Source of the DNA: Entonaema liquescens
Lineage: Eukaryota; Ascomycota; Sordariomycetes; Xylariales; Xylariaceae
Direction of reading: 5' to 3'
Assembly (NCBI GenBank): GCA_902805475.1
Contig: CADCSX010000008.1
Location: 930,001-994,000, forward strand
Length of the DNA: 64,000 bases
How positions within the stretch are numbered: the stretch's first letter is position 1; every line of letters starts with the position of its first letter. The position numbers and the translations under genes are program-made. The notes under the pieces are model-generated. The model was not told where the DNA came from. It was given only the letters and a program-made list of their open reading frames with translations, and did not search any database. Of this stretch, positions 1-10,830 are shown one piece after another.

Positions 1-71
1 CAAGAACTCCTCGTTAGGTGTCATGCTAGACAAATTGTAAGCAACCACTGTCAATTATAGCGAGAGGGACC

Positions 72-475
72 TTACAGGACTTTCCGTCGTTCGTTCCCGC
101 CCGTAGGGACGTCCAAGGGATATTCCGTATTATTCTCGAAAGGCACCTTTACTCCTCTAAGTGAAAGGGTAGCACAGTAACGGTCGGACTCTAAAGACAG
201 TACTAGTTTCGAATTGCCCAGATCAACATTGAAATTTGATTCAATCGCGGATTTGAGAGTATCAGGAGTTAGCAAAAGGAGGAGATATCCAATTTTGGAG
301 TTATAAAAAGACGCCATGTCTTGTTTTCTTCCGGTAAGGTCTTTGCATGGCCGTGCTCTCCAGCTAGGAACCGGTAGGCTGCAAAAATCAAAATCAAAGC
401 AGCTACAACTATCAAGGTCGATATCTGGCGTACGTCGAGTTTGTGTGTGAAGTAACTTTGCATTGGGTCGTCCAT
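72..475 (-). pseudogene. Possible broken small single-pass membrane protein
   Basis: Two overlapping minus-strand frames adjoin here. The first (475 to 269) begins MDDPMQSYFTHKLDVRQ and carries one strong hydrophobic helix (residues about 18-38). The second (317 to 72) starts eight codons before the first ends, in another frame, and has a hydrophobic run followed by a soluble tail. I see no GT-AG pair joining them, so a one-base slip near position 310-317 is the simplest way to make one protein of about 130 residues. I do not recognise the family. It may equally be two chance frames. It lies beside the left edge with no informative neighbour. Confidence 0.25.
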
Positions 476-1493
476 TGTTTAGTGATAGGTAAAAATCAAG
501 TTGTTAAGAGAATAGGTAGTTAACTAAATGAAAGTCGAACTGTGAAGTTTAACAGCGAAAATCGAAAGGAAAGAGGAATAATAGATATATTGGTGCAAAG
601 AGAATAATAGCTCAAAGCAGGTAGTTAGGTAGGTAGCTACGCAATATCAAGCGCTTAAGCCGGCCAAAAGTAAGACGTTTCATAACTGCTAAGTCGGAAT
701 TGCCTATACCTTACCGAAACGAATTAGAAATCCTGCTTTGTATCTTCAGCCCCCGTCCAGGCGAGTATTCGGTCCCGTAACTTCTCTTTTGACGTAGCCA
801 CAAAACAGCATGATTCGACGCCACCAGAGCCCAGCGTATCGCTCGCTACAAAATGGAACTGGGCGTATAGGAAAGACTGGCTACCCCACGGAATCCCAAT
901 ATAGGTGCAGAATCATGGAATTTAGCGTCACGCAGTGGAACACAAAGGTATAGGAGGCAGGAAAACAATTCCATTACTTCGCGAGGAATTTCAACCCTAA
1001 CGGAACCTATTATTATACGTGTCGAAGGTTCTTATAGTTCCAGATGTCTTAGCTAGAATCGCGGTACCTCGTAGTTAAGCATACTGGAAGTCTGTTTGAT
1101 TGTCGATCTCTTATACTAACCTAGAATACTTCAGCTTTACATAATACATGGTATAACTGATAAGAGTCCGCCAACAACGTGCCTGTTACTATGCAAGATA
1201 TATAGGTAGTTACCTCCTTGAGTGGGAGAAATTGGCACAAGCTCCAAGGCTTCGCTGTCTAGGTCTAGGTATGTTTCATTTACGCGCGTGGAAACGCCAC
1301 CACTTTTCAGGTCCATCTGTAGGATTCACACCGGTAGGCTGTGGGAGCTTTTTTGCAGGCTGAAACGTAGCATTGCATATATTCGGTGACTGATTAATTT
1401 ATTATTACTGTCCGCCTCATACGTAACTTCATCCAAGATACCTGAGGCTGATCTAGATCTCTTCGTTGATAGGCTAGGTAGCCGACAAATCAT
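476..1493. other. Intergenic, AT-rich, no gene seen
   Basis: No supportable gene. Contains one TAGGTAGG-type element (about 621-640, GTAGTTAGGTAGGTAGCTAC), a motif that recurs between genes in this window. Confidence 0.5.
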
Positions 1494-1775
1494 TTAACGC
1501 TTCCATTGCCCTGCATTCTCGACACCCTTAGACACGCCTTCCGCGCCATTCTGCACGCCGGTTCCCACAGAGCTTAGCGCATCGCCGACGGGTTTGCCGG
1601 CTGATCCCGTAGCGCTTGTGATGGTGTCGCCTAGCCCGCGGGTCGCGGCGCCAACTACACCACCCGCTGTTCGGCCTACGCCACCAGCGACGTTACCCAC
1701 AGTGCTTGTAACGAATTTGGCGGCGCCAGTAACGCCGGAGTCTTGGTTGTTCGTGGAGTTGTTTTCGAAAGGCAT
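1494..1775 (-). CDS. Conserved Gly/Val/Thr-rich small protein
   Basis: A single-exon gene of 93 residues, from ATG at 1775 to TAA at 1494-1496. The protein is low-complexity: repeated small-residue blocks such as GGVGRTAGGVVGAATRGLGD and GKPVGDALSSVG, then a polar end ENAGQWKR. This pattern matches a small protein widespread in Pezizomycotina that is annotated as hypothetical; the family link is from memory. Alternating Gly/Ala/Val/Thr with periodic charged residues suggests an amphipathic, perhaps stress-related (LEA-like) or lipid-associating helix, which is inference. There is no signal peptide, membrane helix or cysteine. The local GC content is clearly higher than the flanks, supporting real coding sequence. 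The plus-strand frame at 1594-1842 is its shadow. Confidence 0.8.
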   Translation of the reverse strand: MPFENNSTNNQDSGVTGAAKFVTSTVGNVAGGVGRTAGGVVGAATRGLGDTITSATGSAGKPVGDALSSVGTGVQNGAEGVSKGVENAGQWKR

Positions 1776-3209
1776 GTTTGTGAAGTGGGAGTGTGTTTGG
1801 CGTTATTATAATGTGGATAGATTCAAAGTAAATATCCGTTAAATGTTAAATAGGTAGATGTGAATTATAACAATAAGTAATTTGGAAAGATAAATCGCTT
1901 GATGTTTTGATGTTGTGAATAAAGGACATAGATTTTCATCTCAGCGATGTCGACGGGATATATATATCAATGATGTCTCCCAGGACTGACATACGTAAAT
2001 ACCTGCCCAGGGGATATAAAGTGTGACGTCACGGCCTCCAGCCGCGTTCATCACCAAAGGCGTCACAACTACGCAAGGGCCAATAAGGGGCTAAACTTCA
2101 GTGGCTGAGCATTAAAAAGGTTAATGACGTGACAGTTTAAGTTTCGAGGGCCCCCAACTTTTAGAATATGTTTACGTCATCCCCTAACCGCGCGAGCGAC
2201 AGAGTGAAGCTCGCATTAATGTAAAATTTCAAATGCTTGCTTGGTCTTATCGATATAAATGAGGTACCTCGTACTTTCGCAAACCTCAGATAAACCCAAC
2301 AATCGTAACTCTGGTAGTCGTAGTACAAGTCTTACTGGGCTAAGCCTAATAGATCAAAAACCCTACTCAATCAACATCCACTTACCTGCTATTACAAAGT
2401 CTACGTAACATCGTAATTCTAATTGGTTTATAATTGGTTGATATTTATTAATGGGCTATTCTAGCTCTGTCTATAATAAGCTTCAACTTCAAAATCAATC
2501 AAAAAGACGACCCCAAAGCAACCCCTACAATCCTCTATGTCACCATTCATTTGACCACCTCGATTTATATGAAGCATGACTAGGGCACAGCGAGAAAGCT
2601 ACTAATCAGCAATTCATTGCTACGTTATAAGTAACCAATCCTAATACACACCCATATAGTATCTACACTATCGTTACCATCCCGAAATGTGAAGATGGGA
2701 ACACGAAATGGTAGTATAAATGGTTCTTTACATCTCATTGGCCTTGGAGTTAGTACGATACTTAGGCTAGACGCTATGAGTATCATTTTGCGAGCACCTA
2801 TTAAATGACCATCGAAGGTAACTTCATGCAGGCTACCCTAAATTTTCCTAAAGAAGTCACCTAGCTTTACGTCTAGCTTTACCTAGGTAGATATCTACCT
2901 ACATCTATACGAGGAATCAGTCTTGGGGGCCCAGATTTACTTATACAGTCAAATATCATTGCCCATTCTCGAATGTCTTTTCCATCTTATATTATTACTC
3001 TTCTTCCGCTCGCATATAGTAATCATAAGATGGACGAAATTCAAAGTTGCCAGATGTTTTGATAATTTTGTATTTCAGCAATTAGGTAGGTACTTATCAA
3101 TTCGCAAATCATTCAGGGGAGTCTCTACTGGCTTTTATGCCTCTCTTTTATCGCTCAGTCTCGTTCAAATAACTGAGCAGGAACGATATATTTACACCTG
3201 TCTAAAGCT
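1776..3209. other. Intergenic, AT-rich, no gene seen
   Basis: No supportable gene. A plus-strand open frame at 2923-3252 lacks any recognisable pattern and overlaps the start of the next gene. A perfect 18-base palindrome, TAGGTAGATATCTACCTA, lies at 2884-2901. Confidence 0.5.
2884..2901. repeat. 18-bp perfect palindrome of TAGGTAG type
   Basis: TAGGTAGATATCTACCTA reads identically on both strands. It lies 309 bases upstream of the rhodopsin-like gene and is one of several TAGGTAGG/CCTACCTA elements in the window. Confidence 0.7.
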
Positions 3210-4854
3210 ATGGACTCTAGCTCCCCGGATTGGAGTCATATTCCAGCCCTAGAGCCTCCAAAGGGAGTTATCCCAAACTTCGATACTCCTGACTCTCTGG
3301 CTCCGGTTGGGATAATTGTGCTGGGCATCTTATTGCCCTTAATGATCGTTGTTGTGGTCATTCGCATCTATACGAGACTCCACATAACCCGTGCCATCGG
3401 TGCGGATGACTGTAAGAAACGATCTACATCATAACTCTCGATGAAATAAGTTAACGAAGTTCTGGGCCTCTACGTCGTTGGGACGGTAAATATACCGGTG
3501 CCAATATTCACTTGTGAAATGTGCTAATATACTATCCTAGGCAGTAGTTATCTCCTATTGTGCTCTCGCTCTGTATAGTAAGTTCAGTTAGTGGGACGAT
3601 TTGTTGTCGCTTACAACTTAACGTGACCCTTAGTATTCGAAAAGGGGTTTCTCGGGCCTCATCAGTGGGACATACCGCTAAATTCCGTTACACCGAAATC
3701 CATCCAGGTATTATTATCTAGCCAGTTGCTATGACATATGATGTCGCGCTATGGTAACTAACCAGTCTTGTCTCTAGTTATCCAAAGGTGTATCTTGCCT
3801 CTACGCCATAGGCGCCACATTCATCAAGACATCGCTTCTAGTACTGTATTTACGTATTTTCCGACCTTCCAAGGCTGCCACCATAGTTATATGGCTTGGC
3901 ATCGGATTGATAGTGGCTTTCTATCTTGCTACTATCATTGCAGACATAATCCTTTGCAACCCGTCCCAGTGGTCGCCGACGTCTAATCTAATTGAATTAG
4001 CTTCAGCGGCGAAAAAGAGTGAATGCAATCTACCGCAGTTTCGCTTATCTGTTACCCAAGGAATCTTTAACACTATTTCAGATTTATATGTGTTAGCTAT
4101 TCCCACGTTTTTGGTTTCCGGCCTTCAACTTCCTCTAGCACGTCGCGTTGGTATTGTTGCTATCTTCCTTGTCGGGCTGATGTTAGTTCCATATGATCCA
4201 TCACCGAAGTATTTGGATGCTGACATAGAATCTGAAGTGCTACCGGTAGCTCAATAGCTACAGTGGTGCTGCGTTTTCAGCAGCTGAAGTCTGATGATAT
4301 CTCATGGTATGCTGCTGGGACTGTGATCCTTGGGTATGTGTGTTTCATTGCTTGCATACAGATTCTACGCTTGAAATACTTACCTCATCAAATACTAACA
4401 TTGGAGAAATAGAGGCGTGGAATTAATGGCGGGCATTATTTGTAGTTGCTCGCCTGTTGTCTTTATAACGTTTAAGCGGATCGTAATAATCTCTTGGACA
4501 TCGCTCACGCACTATACCAGGACATTTCTATCTAAGCAAAGCGAGGTAACTACGTATAGTAGTGAGCCAAAACCCTCAAAGATGCCGATAGTTTCAACCA
4601 AACAATTACCAAAAATTCCCCGAGCGACGATTACCGGTCTGAGAACTCTCATATGGGGTAGTCTTCGGGGCCAGCCGACACAGTTGTCGGAGCTACCGAC
4701 CTATAACGAGATCAATTCTGTTAATGCAGAGTATCATCTGCAATTGAAGAGTGTGCAGCATTCAGCTTCTTCAATACCCCCTTCATCCAAAAGCGCTTTA
4801 TCAAGGCCTGCATGTTCCCAAAACATTGACGACGGGACGAGGCTGATAGCTTAG
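3210..4854 (+). CDS. Rhodopsin-domain (PTH11-like) seven-helix membrane protein
   Basis: The reconstructed gene has six exons: 3210-3411, 3545-3577, 3634-3707, 3778-4181, 4250-4333 and 4413-4854. All junctions keep frame and give 412 residues. It matches the fungal 'rhodopsin domain-containing' integral membrane family: a short N-terminus, helix 1 (about residues 32-52), an IRIYTRLHI..IGADD loop, the HQWDIP loop typical of the family, YLRIFRPSK after helix 3, and a final helix with SCSPVVFITFKR before a cytoplasmic tail rich in Ser and Lys. Exon 2 is only 33 bases; it supplies helix-2 residues (LVISYCALALY), and without it the frame and the helix fail. Members include putative G-protein-coupled receptors (PTH11) and proteins of metabolite clusters; ligand and role here are unknown. 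It converges on the 2OG oxygenase gene. Confidence 0.85.
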
Positions 4855-5276
4855 TGACCTGAGACAAGCTGTAAGAAGGGACATAGAGATCCTAACTCTG
4901 ACCAACTGGCGATGTGTGGGAAATGGAGCTAGGTGCGATGCAGGGGAGGCACCTCGAGCGTAGTATGGAGCCACGAAAGCAAATGGGTTAGGAACACCGC
5001 TCTTCATAGTCATCCTACAGATATCCATACACTCCTCCATTTATGTATGGATCAATTGCTACCGTATAAAACAGTTCGGGATATAAATAGTCAGTTCAAT
5101 AAATTGAAATCTTATGTTCCTAAGAGGTAGCTTAACTCAAGCCTAACAGACAATACGCCGTAGTGACGTGGGTACTCTGGTCCACGATCCATCATGTAAT
5201 ATTGTGGTAGATCTTGAGTATGACATTGAATTCTATAGAACCAGAGCTATAACGGTGCGACGAGGCACATCATTAA
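4855..5276. other. Convergent intergenic spacer
   Basis: Shared 3' region of two convergent genes. No gene or distinct element seen. Confidence 0.5.
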
Positions 5277-6533
5277 CTAGTCGTAGTACTTTTGGTTGAC
5301 ACCAGCAATTATCTCCTTCTCTCGTTGGTCAACTAGCCCGGTGCGGAACCTGTGGTCCTTTGCGATCCGTGCCCTTGCCCATTCTACAACATCAATTAGC
5401 ACATCATTACTATTTGCTAAGCAATACCTAATAGGGAGTACTGTACCTTCGGCCGTAACCTCGTGTGAAAATTGTTCCGTTTCTGCCTGTAAGCCAAGTC
5501 GCTGTAATAAGGGGCTTACGACGGGCTTCAGGAGAATGTTGGCCTCGGGCCGTGCGAAGTAGATTAGGCTTAGCCTAGGACGGTCCGCCTGGTCCCCAGG
5601 GGGCCTCACGACTCGGTGAACGGTGCTCTTTAGGTACCCACCACTTAGGAATTCCAGTGCGTCCGCGATGTTTACGATGATTGCATCCCTCGGCGACCTG
5701 ACGTACTTCCATTTTCCTTCAGGAGTCTGTACTTGCAAGCCCGCGATCGGCTGGTGGAAAAGGAAAGTTAGCGTGTTATAGTCCGTGTGCCCCTTCGCCC
5801 AGATATTGCCGATCTGGGCGTCCGCCTCCGCTGTGCGGGGATGGTATTTCATATATCGCAGATACTCCAACCCTTCAGCTTCGTAGCGGTGGCGCTCGAC
5901 AAGATAATCCTCATCGATCTCGAGCACATAGGCGAACAAGCGAAGAAGAGGAAGCAGGACGTCGTTGTGGATCTTCAGCGAGAAGGCCCGTATCTCCTCC
6001 CAGTGGTCCCGGATGAGCTGGGGATGGGGCCGCTCATGCTCCGGTGTGAATTTGGGGATGTTGTAGCGCTCGTCGTTGTCGCGCGTAGCGAGCTTCCCCG
6101 TAGACTGTGGCTTATACCCGCGAAAGTCCCCTTTGGCTGTGTCGCATAGATACTTGGTCTTTTCCTCTAGTGGGAGATCGAAGAATGCCTCGCACAGTGC
6201 ATACTGCCTTCTGACTTCCTCGTCGGAGAACCCATGACCAACAACATAGAAGAAGCCTACAGTTGATATTCAGTGGCTGCCGGTGTACATAAAGCTAGGT
6301 TCGCCATACCATTCTTGTTAATAAATTGTAAAACCTGCTCAGCCAGTTCTTGTTTACCCCTTGGTCGATTCAGTTTAGAGATATCAAGTGCTTCTAACTC
6401 CGCATATTCCACTATTCCACATTGATGTTAATATTTCCGGATGCGATTCGTCATTGATTGGGAGCATACATTTCTCTTTGGTCTCTGGTGGGTATTCGTA
6501 AGTCGAAATTGTTTCCACTTTGGACGGAGACAT
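5277..6533 (-). CDS. 2-oxoglutarate/Fe(II) dioxygenase (isopenicillin N synthase-like)
   Basis: Three exons, in order 6470-6533, 6310-6411 and 5277-6256, give 381 residues. The first intron (donor GTATGC, acceptor AATAG) turns an apparently shifted N-terminus into a continuous KEK-LEYAELEALDISKLN; the second joins INKN to GFFYVVGHGF. The N-terminal DIOX_N region (about 25-140) is followed by the jelly-roll core. The iron ligands are visible: H212 and D214 in HTDYNT, and H269 in STVHRVV. The 2-oxoglutarate-binding pair is R283 and S285 in RLS. Length and order match cytosolic plant/fungal 2OG oxygenases that hydroxylate or desaturate small molecules. The substrate cannot be told. No biosynthetic backbone gene is near, so assignment to a pathway is not possible. 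Confidence 0.9.
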
Positions 6534-6920
6534 TATTTATATTACAACTACCGTAAACCTTTTCCTACTTGTCTCCTTGAATGATAATTGATTTTTTCTA
6601 ATAACTCAGTTGCGTAGAAGTTACCTACCATTGTTTCAGTTAAGTATTAGCATGATTGAGCGGGGAAGTTGTACCTTTATTTGATAGTGTAGTTCAGATA
6701 TCTCCACGGGGATTGAGCAATAGGATTCCATATAAATGATGCCATCAAGAGCGTATAAGACGAATCCTACTAGTTGATATATCTTAATATTCTTAGTATT
6801 TTCGCCAAATATCTGCAAAACTTCGAGATAACTCTGCCTAGGTGTCTAGTTATCCTGATTATCGCCCCCAAGGTTATATTATCAGCGTCTAATTCCAAAC
6901 GGTTAATGAAGTTAAAGAGC
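6534..6920. other. Intergenic, AT-rich, no gene seen
   Basis: This is the promoter side of the 2OG oxygenase gene and the 3' side of the next minus-strand gene. A 60-residue minus-strand frame at 6636-6818 has no family pattern and is probably chance. Confidence 0.45.
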
Positions 6921-7875
6921 CTAAAGCAACATAATTTTCTCAATCGCTTCCATCATTTCAGCGGCACGCCCTGTCGTTACCCTTACCTCTTCATTGTAAC
7001 TCTCTTCCTGTGCAGCTCTTTCAAATCCCTCCCTCCAGAATGACCATCGTTCTAGTCCGAGAGGGCACTCTCCTATATACAAATGGCCCGGCCGCCAGGC
7101 AAGTTCTTCATTCACACTTGGTTTACTGTACCACATTACTTGTTTGAATAAGCCTTGCCCATCCCACTTAATCCACTGTGCAGCCGCCATAACTTTGGTC
7201 ATCCTGTGCCCATCCCCTAGGCCCATTTCGAAGGCATCGCGCATTGCCCGAATAGCATGCGTTGGACACGGCGAGAAGATATGGGACTCTTGTAGGTTTG
7301 CGACAAAAGCATGGTAGTTTATGAAAGATTTGTGCTCATTACATTCTGGCATAATGTTCAGATGTTAGTAGAAGTCCTAGTAGAAAAAAGACACATTCTA
7401 ATGAATCTGGCTTGCGGAGAACCATAGCACTCACTATAACTTACCTGGCAGTCTATCAACTGGATTTACTCCCAGCCGCCCATAGTCGTACCAAGTCACT
7501 TTAATATACTATATTATCATGAGCAGATACCCTCGAGAACACTCCTGGGACTTTCATACGTCATACGCTAGGGTGTGAACTTACGTCGTCTTCAGAGCCG
7601 ACAAGTGAATTAATGCGTTCCAATAACTGAGCCAACCTATACTGATCGCCATTGCTCTGCCGTGCTTGCAAGCCTACATCAAAGAAGGCCTTGCCTATCT
7701 GCCAAATTTCAGATGCAGAAGGTGTCCAGCGTAGCATATTGACAATATAACGTGCCACGGGTTCCAACGATATTTTATCTTCTAGATGAGCAAAACAAAC
7801 CAGGACATGAAATGCTTTATAGGAAAGGTCGTCCGTAACCGGTAGAGTGTTAATGATATCATCAATAGAACACAT
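6921..7875 (-). CDS. DUF3632-like fungal protein of unknown function
   Basis: Three exons, in order 7585-7875, 7445-7508 and 6921-7345, join in frame to give 259 residues. The small middle exon (64 bases) supplies YIKVTWYDYGRLGVNPVDRL and is bounded by ATATAG and GTAAGT. The protein is soluble, helical and Trp-rich. The features INYHAFVANLQE, AIRAMRDAFE, AAQWIKWDGQGLFKQ and FWREGFERAA resemble the fungal DUF3632 family, recalled from memory rather than searched. No catalytic motif, signal peptide or membrane helix is apparent. It is transcribed in the same direction as the oxygenase, about 390 bases upstream of it, which does not establish a functional link. The gene looks intact. Confidence 0.7.
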
Positions 7876-8527
7876 CCTAAAGATAATAACACGAAAACTT
7901 TCTCAAACATAAAGAACAGTGACGGTGATGATGATACTAAGGTTGGTGATCAAATCGTCTATGTTTGTTGGTAGTGCCAAACTCTTTAGGGTAATCTTGC
8001 CTTTTAATAGCATCTGATGGCGACGATGCAACATATACTTATGACATAATGAGACGGGAGAGTTTATAGTTATCTCCATCTCCAAATAAGAAGCGGTGTG
8101 GAAATGTCATTTTCAAATTACAACATATCTACATTTTTCAGCTTTGAATCTCGTAAAGTCCCGCCTGATGGTAACCGAGACACCCGACACAAAGAGGCCA
8201 TGAAAACGAATCGGTATCCTCGTTTCAGATTGATTCCCAAATCTCAAGTCCTTTCTATACTCCGTGGTCTCACGTCTCTAATCCTGTTGCTTAGAAGTGA
8301 CAAGTATTTTTTATTAAATCGGCTACGCAAATATGACCGAGACATATGACCAATTGTATGATCTACGCTTGGTGTGTAATTTGACAGAAAAAGATTTCCA
8401 ATTGCCAACACGGCGCAATTAGGTTCAGCACCCAATGCACTTACTACTCGAGCGGGTCTAACGATTACTAGGCATCTATCAGAAGTGAGCCCGTGAGTAA
8501 GGCCATACGTAGAGTGACTACCAGAAG

Positions 8528-8544
8528 CAGCAGCGCAGCTGCTG
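8528..8544. repeat. GC-rich hairpin, 7-bp arms
   Basis: CAGCAGC and GCTGCTG flank a three-base GCA loop. It lies 59 bases from a second hairpin. Confidence 0.6.
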
Positions 8545-8602
8545 TATAGTAGTAGGTGATAGAGGTCTATTAACGCTTAACGTTTCTAACTACATAGCAG
8601 CG

Positions 8603-8619
8603 AGGGCGCTACGCGCCCT
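8603..8619. repeat. GC-rich hairpin, 7-bp arms
   Basis: AGGGCGC and GCGCCCT flank a TAC loop. Compact GC hairpins of this form occur near the 3' ends of Helitrons, but no diagnostic CTRR terminus follows directly, so this is only suggestive. Confidence 0.55.
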
Positions 8620-8897
8620 TTGTATATCATATATCACGTAGATCTAAGCCTAATCCCGCCTAGCTCTCTTTTGACCCCTGATAGCATCGCCTTACAGCTA
8701 TTCTCTATCTTCCAGACCACTTACTCTTAGGCCACCCCATATTACTCCTTGACCACACAGGGGAGCCTAGGGGCCAACTGTTTCAAGCCAGAATCAGACA
8801 CCTCATAGCTAAAGTATGCGGAAATTTGTTAGGCCATCTGCGTCTCTCGAAACAGAACGCAAGAATAGCCACTTAAGCTTAGGGTGTCTTCAAGGTC

Positions 8898-9749
8898 CTA
8901 CGACACTATAAACCCATTGACAAACTTCACAATCTGCTCTGCGAAAGCTTTCGGTTGACTGATAAACGCCATATGCCCGGCTTGGAAGTCAACCACCTGC
9001 CATTCCACCCCTGACTTCTCAAGCCACAAATCCTGTAGTAACGGGGGTTACAACAGTCCTCAGTCGTGCGAATATACACCTTTCTTCCATCGAATCCCTT
9101 ATCCGCCCAACCGGCGCAGTAGCCTTGGTCTGGAGTGCCAGTAGTCCTTGTGGCTTCAGAGTTTTTTCCAATTCGGGAGCCAGCGCAGGATCGCAATCAT
9201 TGTACAAGATTTCCATTTGTGGCTCGACAATAACAAGCCCCTTGGATGGCTATAATTTACTTTGTTAGTCGTCTATATTTCTCTTCGAAGTCATTGTCCG
9301 AATTCTGTTTAGATACCTTATTCTCTTTTATGAATGGTGGGAATGACCCACCAACCGCCTCGAATACAGATTCGCCTTCGAGCGCAAGCATACCAGGCGC
9401 GTAGATTAGTCCAACGATGCTACCGCCAGTCTGACCTCGAGCTACACGCGACTGCTTATCGAGAGCCTTTGGCAGCGCCACCGGCTACTGCACCGCCGTA
9501 TGAGTGCGCTAGGATGACGATGTCTTTCTGCTGTTGGTCCAGCAGAGGGAGAAGGACATTGTCACAGAGTGAGACAATATCATTCTCACATGTAGTCGTA
9601 GTCGGATCTAGAGGATCGCAACTAGGATATGGTCCTGGATGTGTCTTAAACCCGGCTTCGTTAAGATATGGCAATATCTTCTCGAAGCCGTCAGGAGTAC
9701 CAAAGGCACCAGGAACAAGCACAATCTCAGGAAGGTTACCATGAGACAT
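8898..9749 (-). pseudogene. Alpha/beta hydrolase, frame broken at three places
   Basis: The N-terminus MSHGNLPEIVLVPGAFGTPD followed by the nucleophile elbow HSYGG (serine in GxSxG-like context) marks a small cytosolic alpha/beta hydrolase of the esterase-like AB_hydrolase_6 type. One intron (donor GTATCT after KENK, acceptor TTATAG before PSKG, about 9250-9317) is normal. Three slips break the frame: near 9460-9470 (between AAKG and LDKQ), near 9101-9120 (between ATAP and WADKGFDGRK) and near 9031-9060 at a run of five G (before QDLWLEKSGVEW). After compensating for each, homology-like sequence continues to a catalytic-type histidine region (AGHMAF) and a TAG stop at 8898-8900. Whether this is a decayed gene or a sequencing artefact cannot be told from sequence alone. 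Confidence 0.75.
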
Positions 9750-10830
9750 TATGTGATCCAGCGATTATTTAGACAACAGTTTGATGCTTCAAGAGGGTGG
9801 AGAAGAATCAAAGTAGGGTGGATAAGATGATAATGACTTCATGCAAGGGAGGACTGGATAGGGGGCTGTAAGAGGGGTTGCATGAATGACGGTCAATTCA
9901 GTCCTTTATTTTTCCTTTCAGAACCTAGTCACCTTGTATCAGTTGAATAACCCAAGCCTAGCCAATAATGCAGAATGTTGCCACTTTCCAAGCCCCTTAT
10001 ACTATTAGAAATATCAATCATGCTAGACTACTTCAACCCGTCACCACACTCGGAGCGGGACCTGCCTCCACTTACGCGGGGTCCGGGATTTGACCTGCAA
10101 CCCGGCGCCGTGGAGCCCCGGTAGCTCTGAATATTGATTGCTATCTCCTTTATTGAGTGGCCGTACAAGTCGGGGGCATCAGAAACGATCCCGGCCTGTT
10201 CAAATAAATCCGATGCATGCAGCTATATCAGTTACATCAAGTCGAGCCCTAGGGTTGGTTCGCACCTTTCTCCCTCCAACGACGAATTCGTCGCGGGTGG
10301 CGCCGCCCACATCTATAACCTTATCGGAGGCGTGTACATATCCATAAGCAGGTAACTCCTTTATATCCTCTCATATACATAGCGTATAGAGGTGCACAGT
10401 ATATGTCTAGAATCCATGCGTCAAGCGTATCTGCACACAGGTAGGAATTTCATAGCTTTTAGGTTTACCTAACCAATCATCTAATGCCCTCTGAAAGCAA
10501 TCAAACACGACGATTCTGTTGGGATCACAGATCATTAAAGGGGTAAAAAGTAGCCGCTGTTTAACCGAGACCTCGGTAAGTGTCCGTGGACTAGGTACGT
10601 ACCCAAGATGGCTTAGACACTCGCAGTCAGAAAAACACCAAAGAAACTAAGATAAGACTCAATTATACGCAGCAAAAACCATCATGACCAAATGATAAAA
10701 CCCGCGGTCGGTTCTAAATCATGGCTGCTATGCGATTCTCCCCGTTTCAACTTCCGAATGGTCAGATACTAAGAATACTCACATTATCAATTCACATTCG
10801 CCTCAATTAATTCCCAACAACGCAATACAA
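9750..10830. other. Divergent promoter region, no gene supported
   Basis: This is the shared upstream region of the broken hydrolase (minus) and panB (plus). A GC-richer patch at about 10020-10340 contains short open frames on both strands but no recognisable protein; it could be a gene relic. Confidence 0.45.

Larger units (their letters stand above)
7876..8897. other. Intergenic block with two GC-rich hairpins
   Basis: No intact gene. Two perfect GC-rich inverted repeats lie close together (8528-8544 and 8603-8619) in otherwise AT-rich DNA, suggesting the remnant of a mobile element. Short frames here show no family pattern. Confidence 0.5.

Noticed and set aside
2923..3252. 109-residue plus-strand frame before the rhodopsin-like gene
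   Set aside because: Overlaps the true start in another frame, no family pattern and AT-rich composition.
10020..10355. GC-richer patch with overlapping plus-strand frames
   Set aside because: Frames are short, contain stops, and match no pattern I know; could be a relic but cannot be supported.
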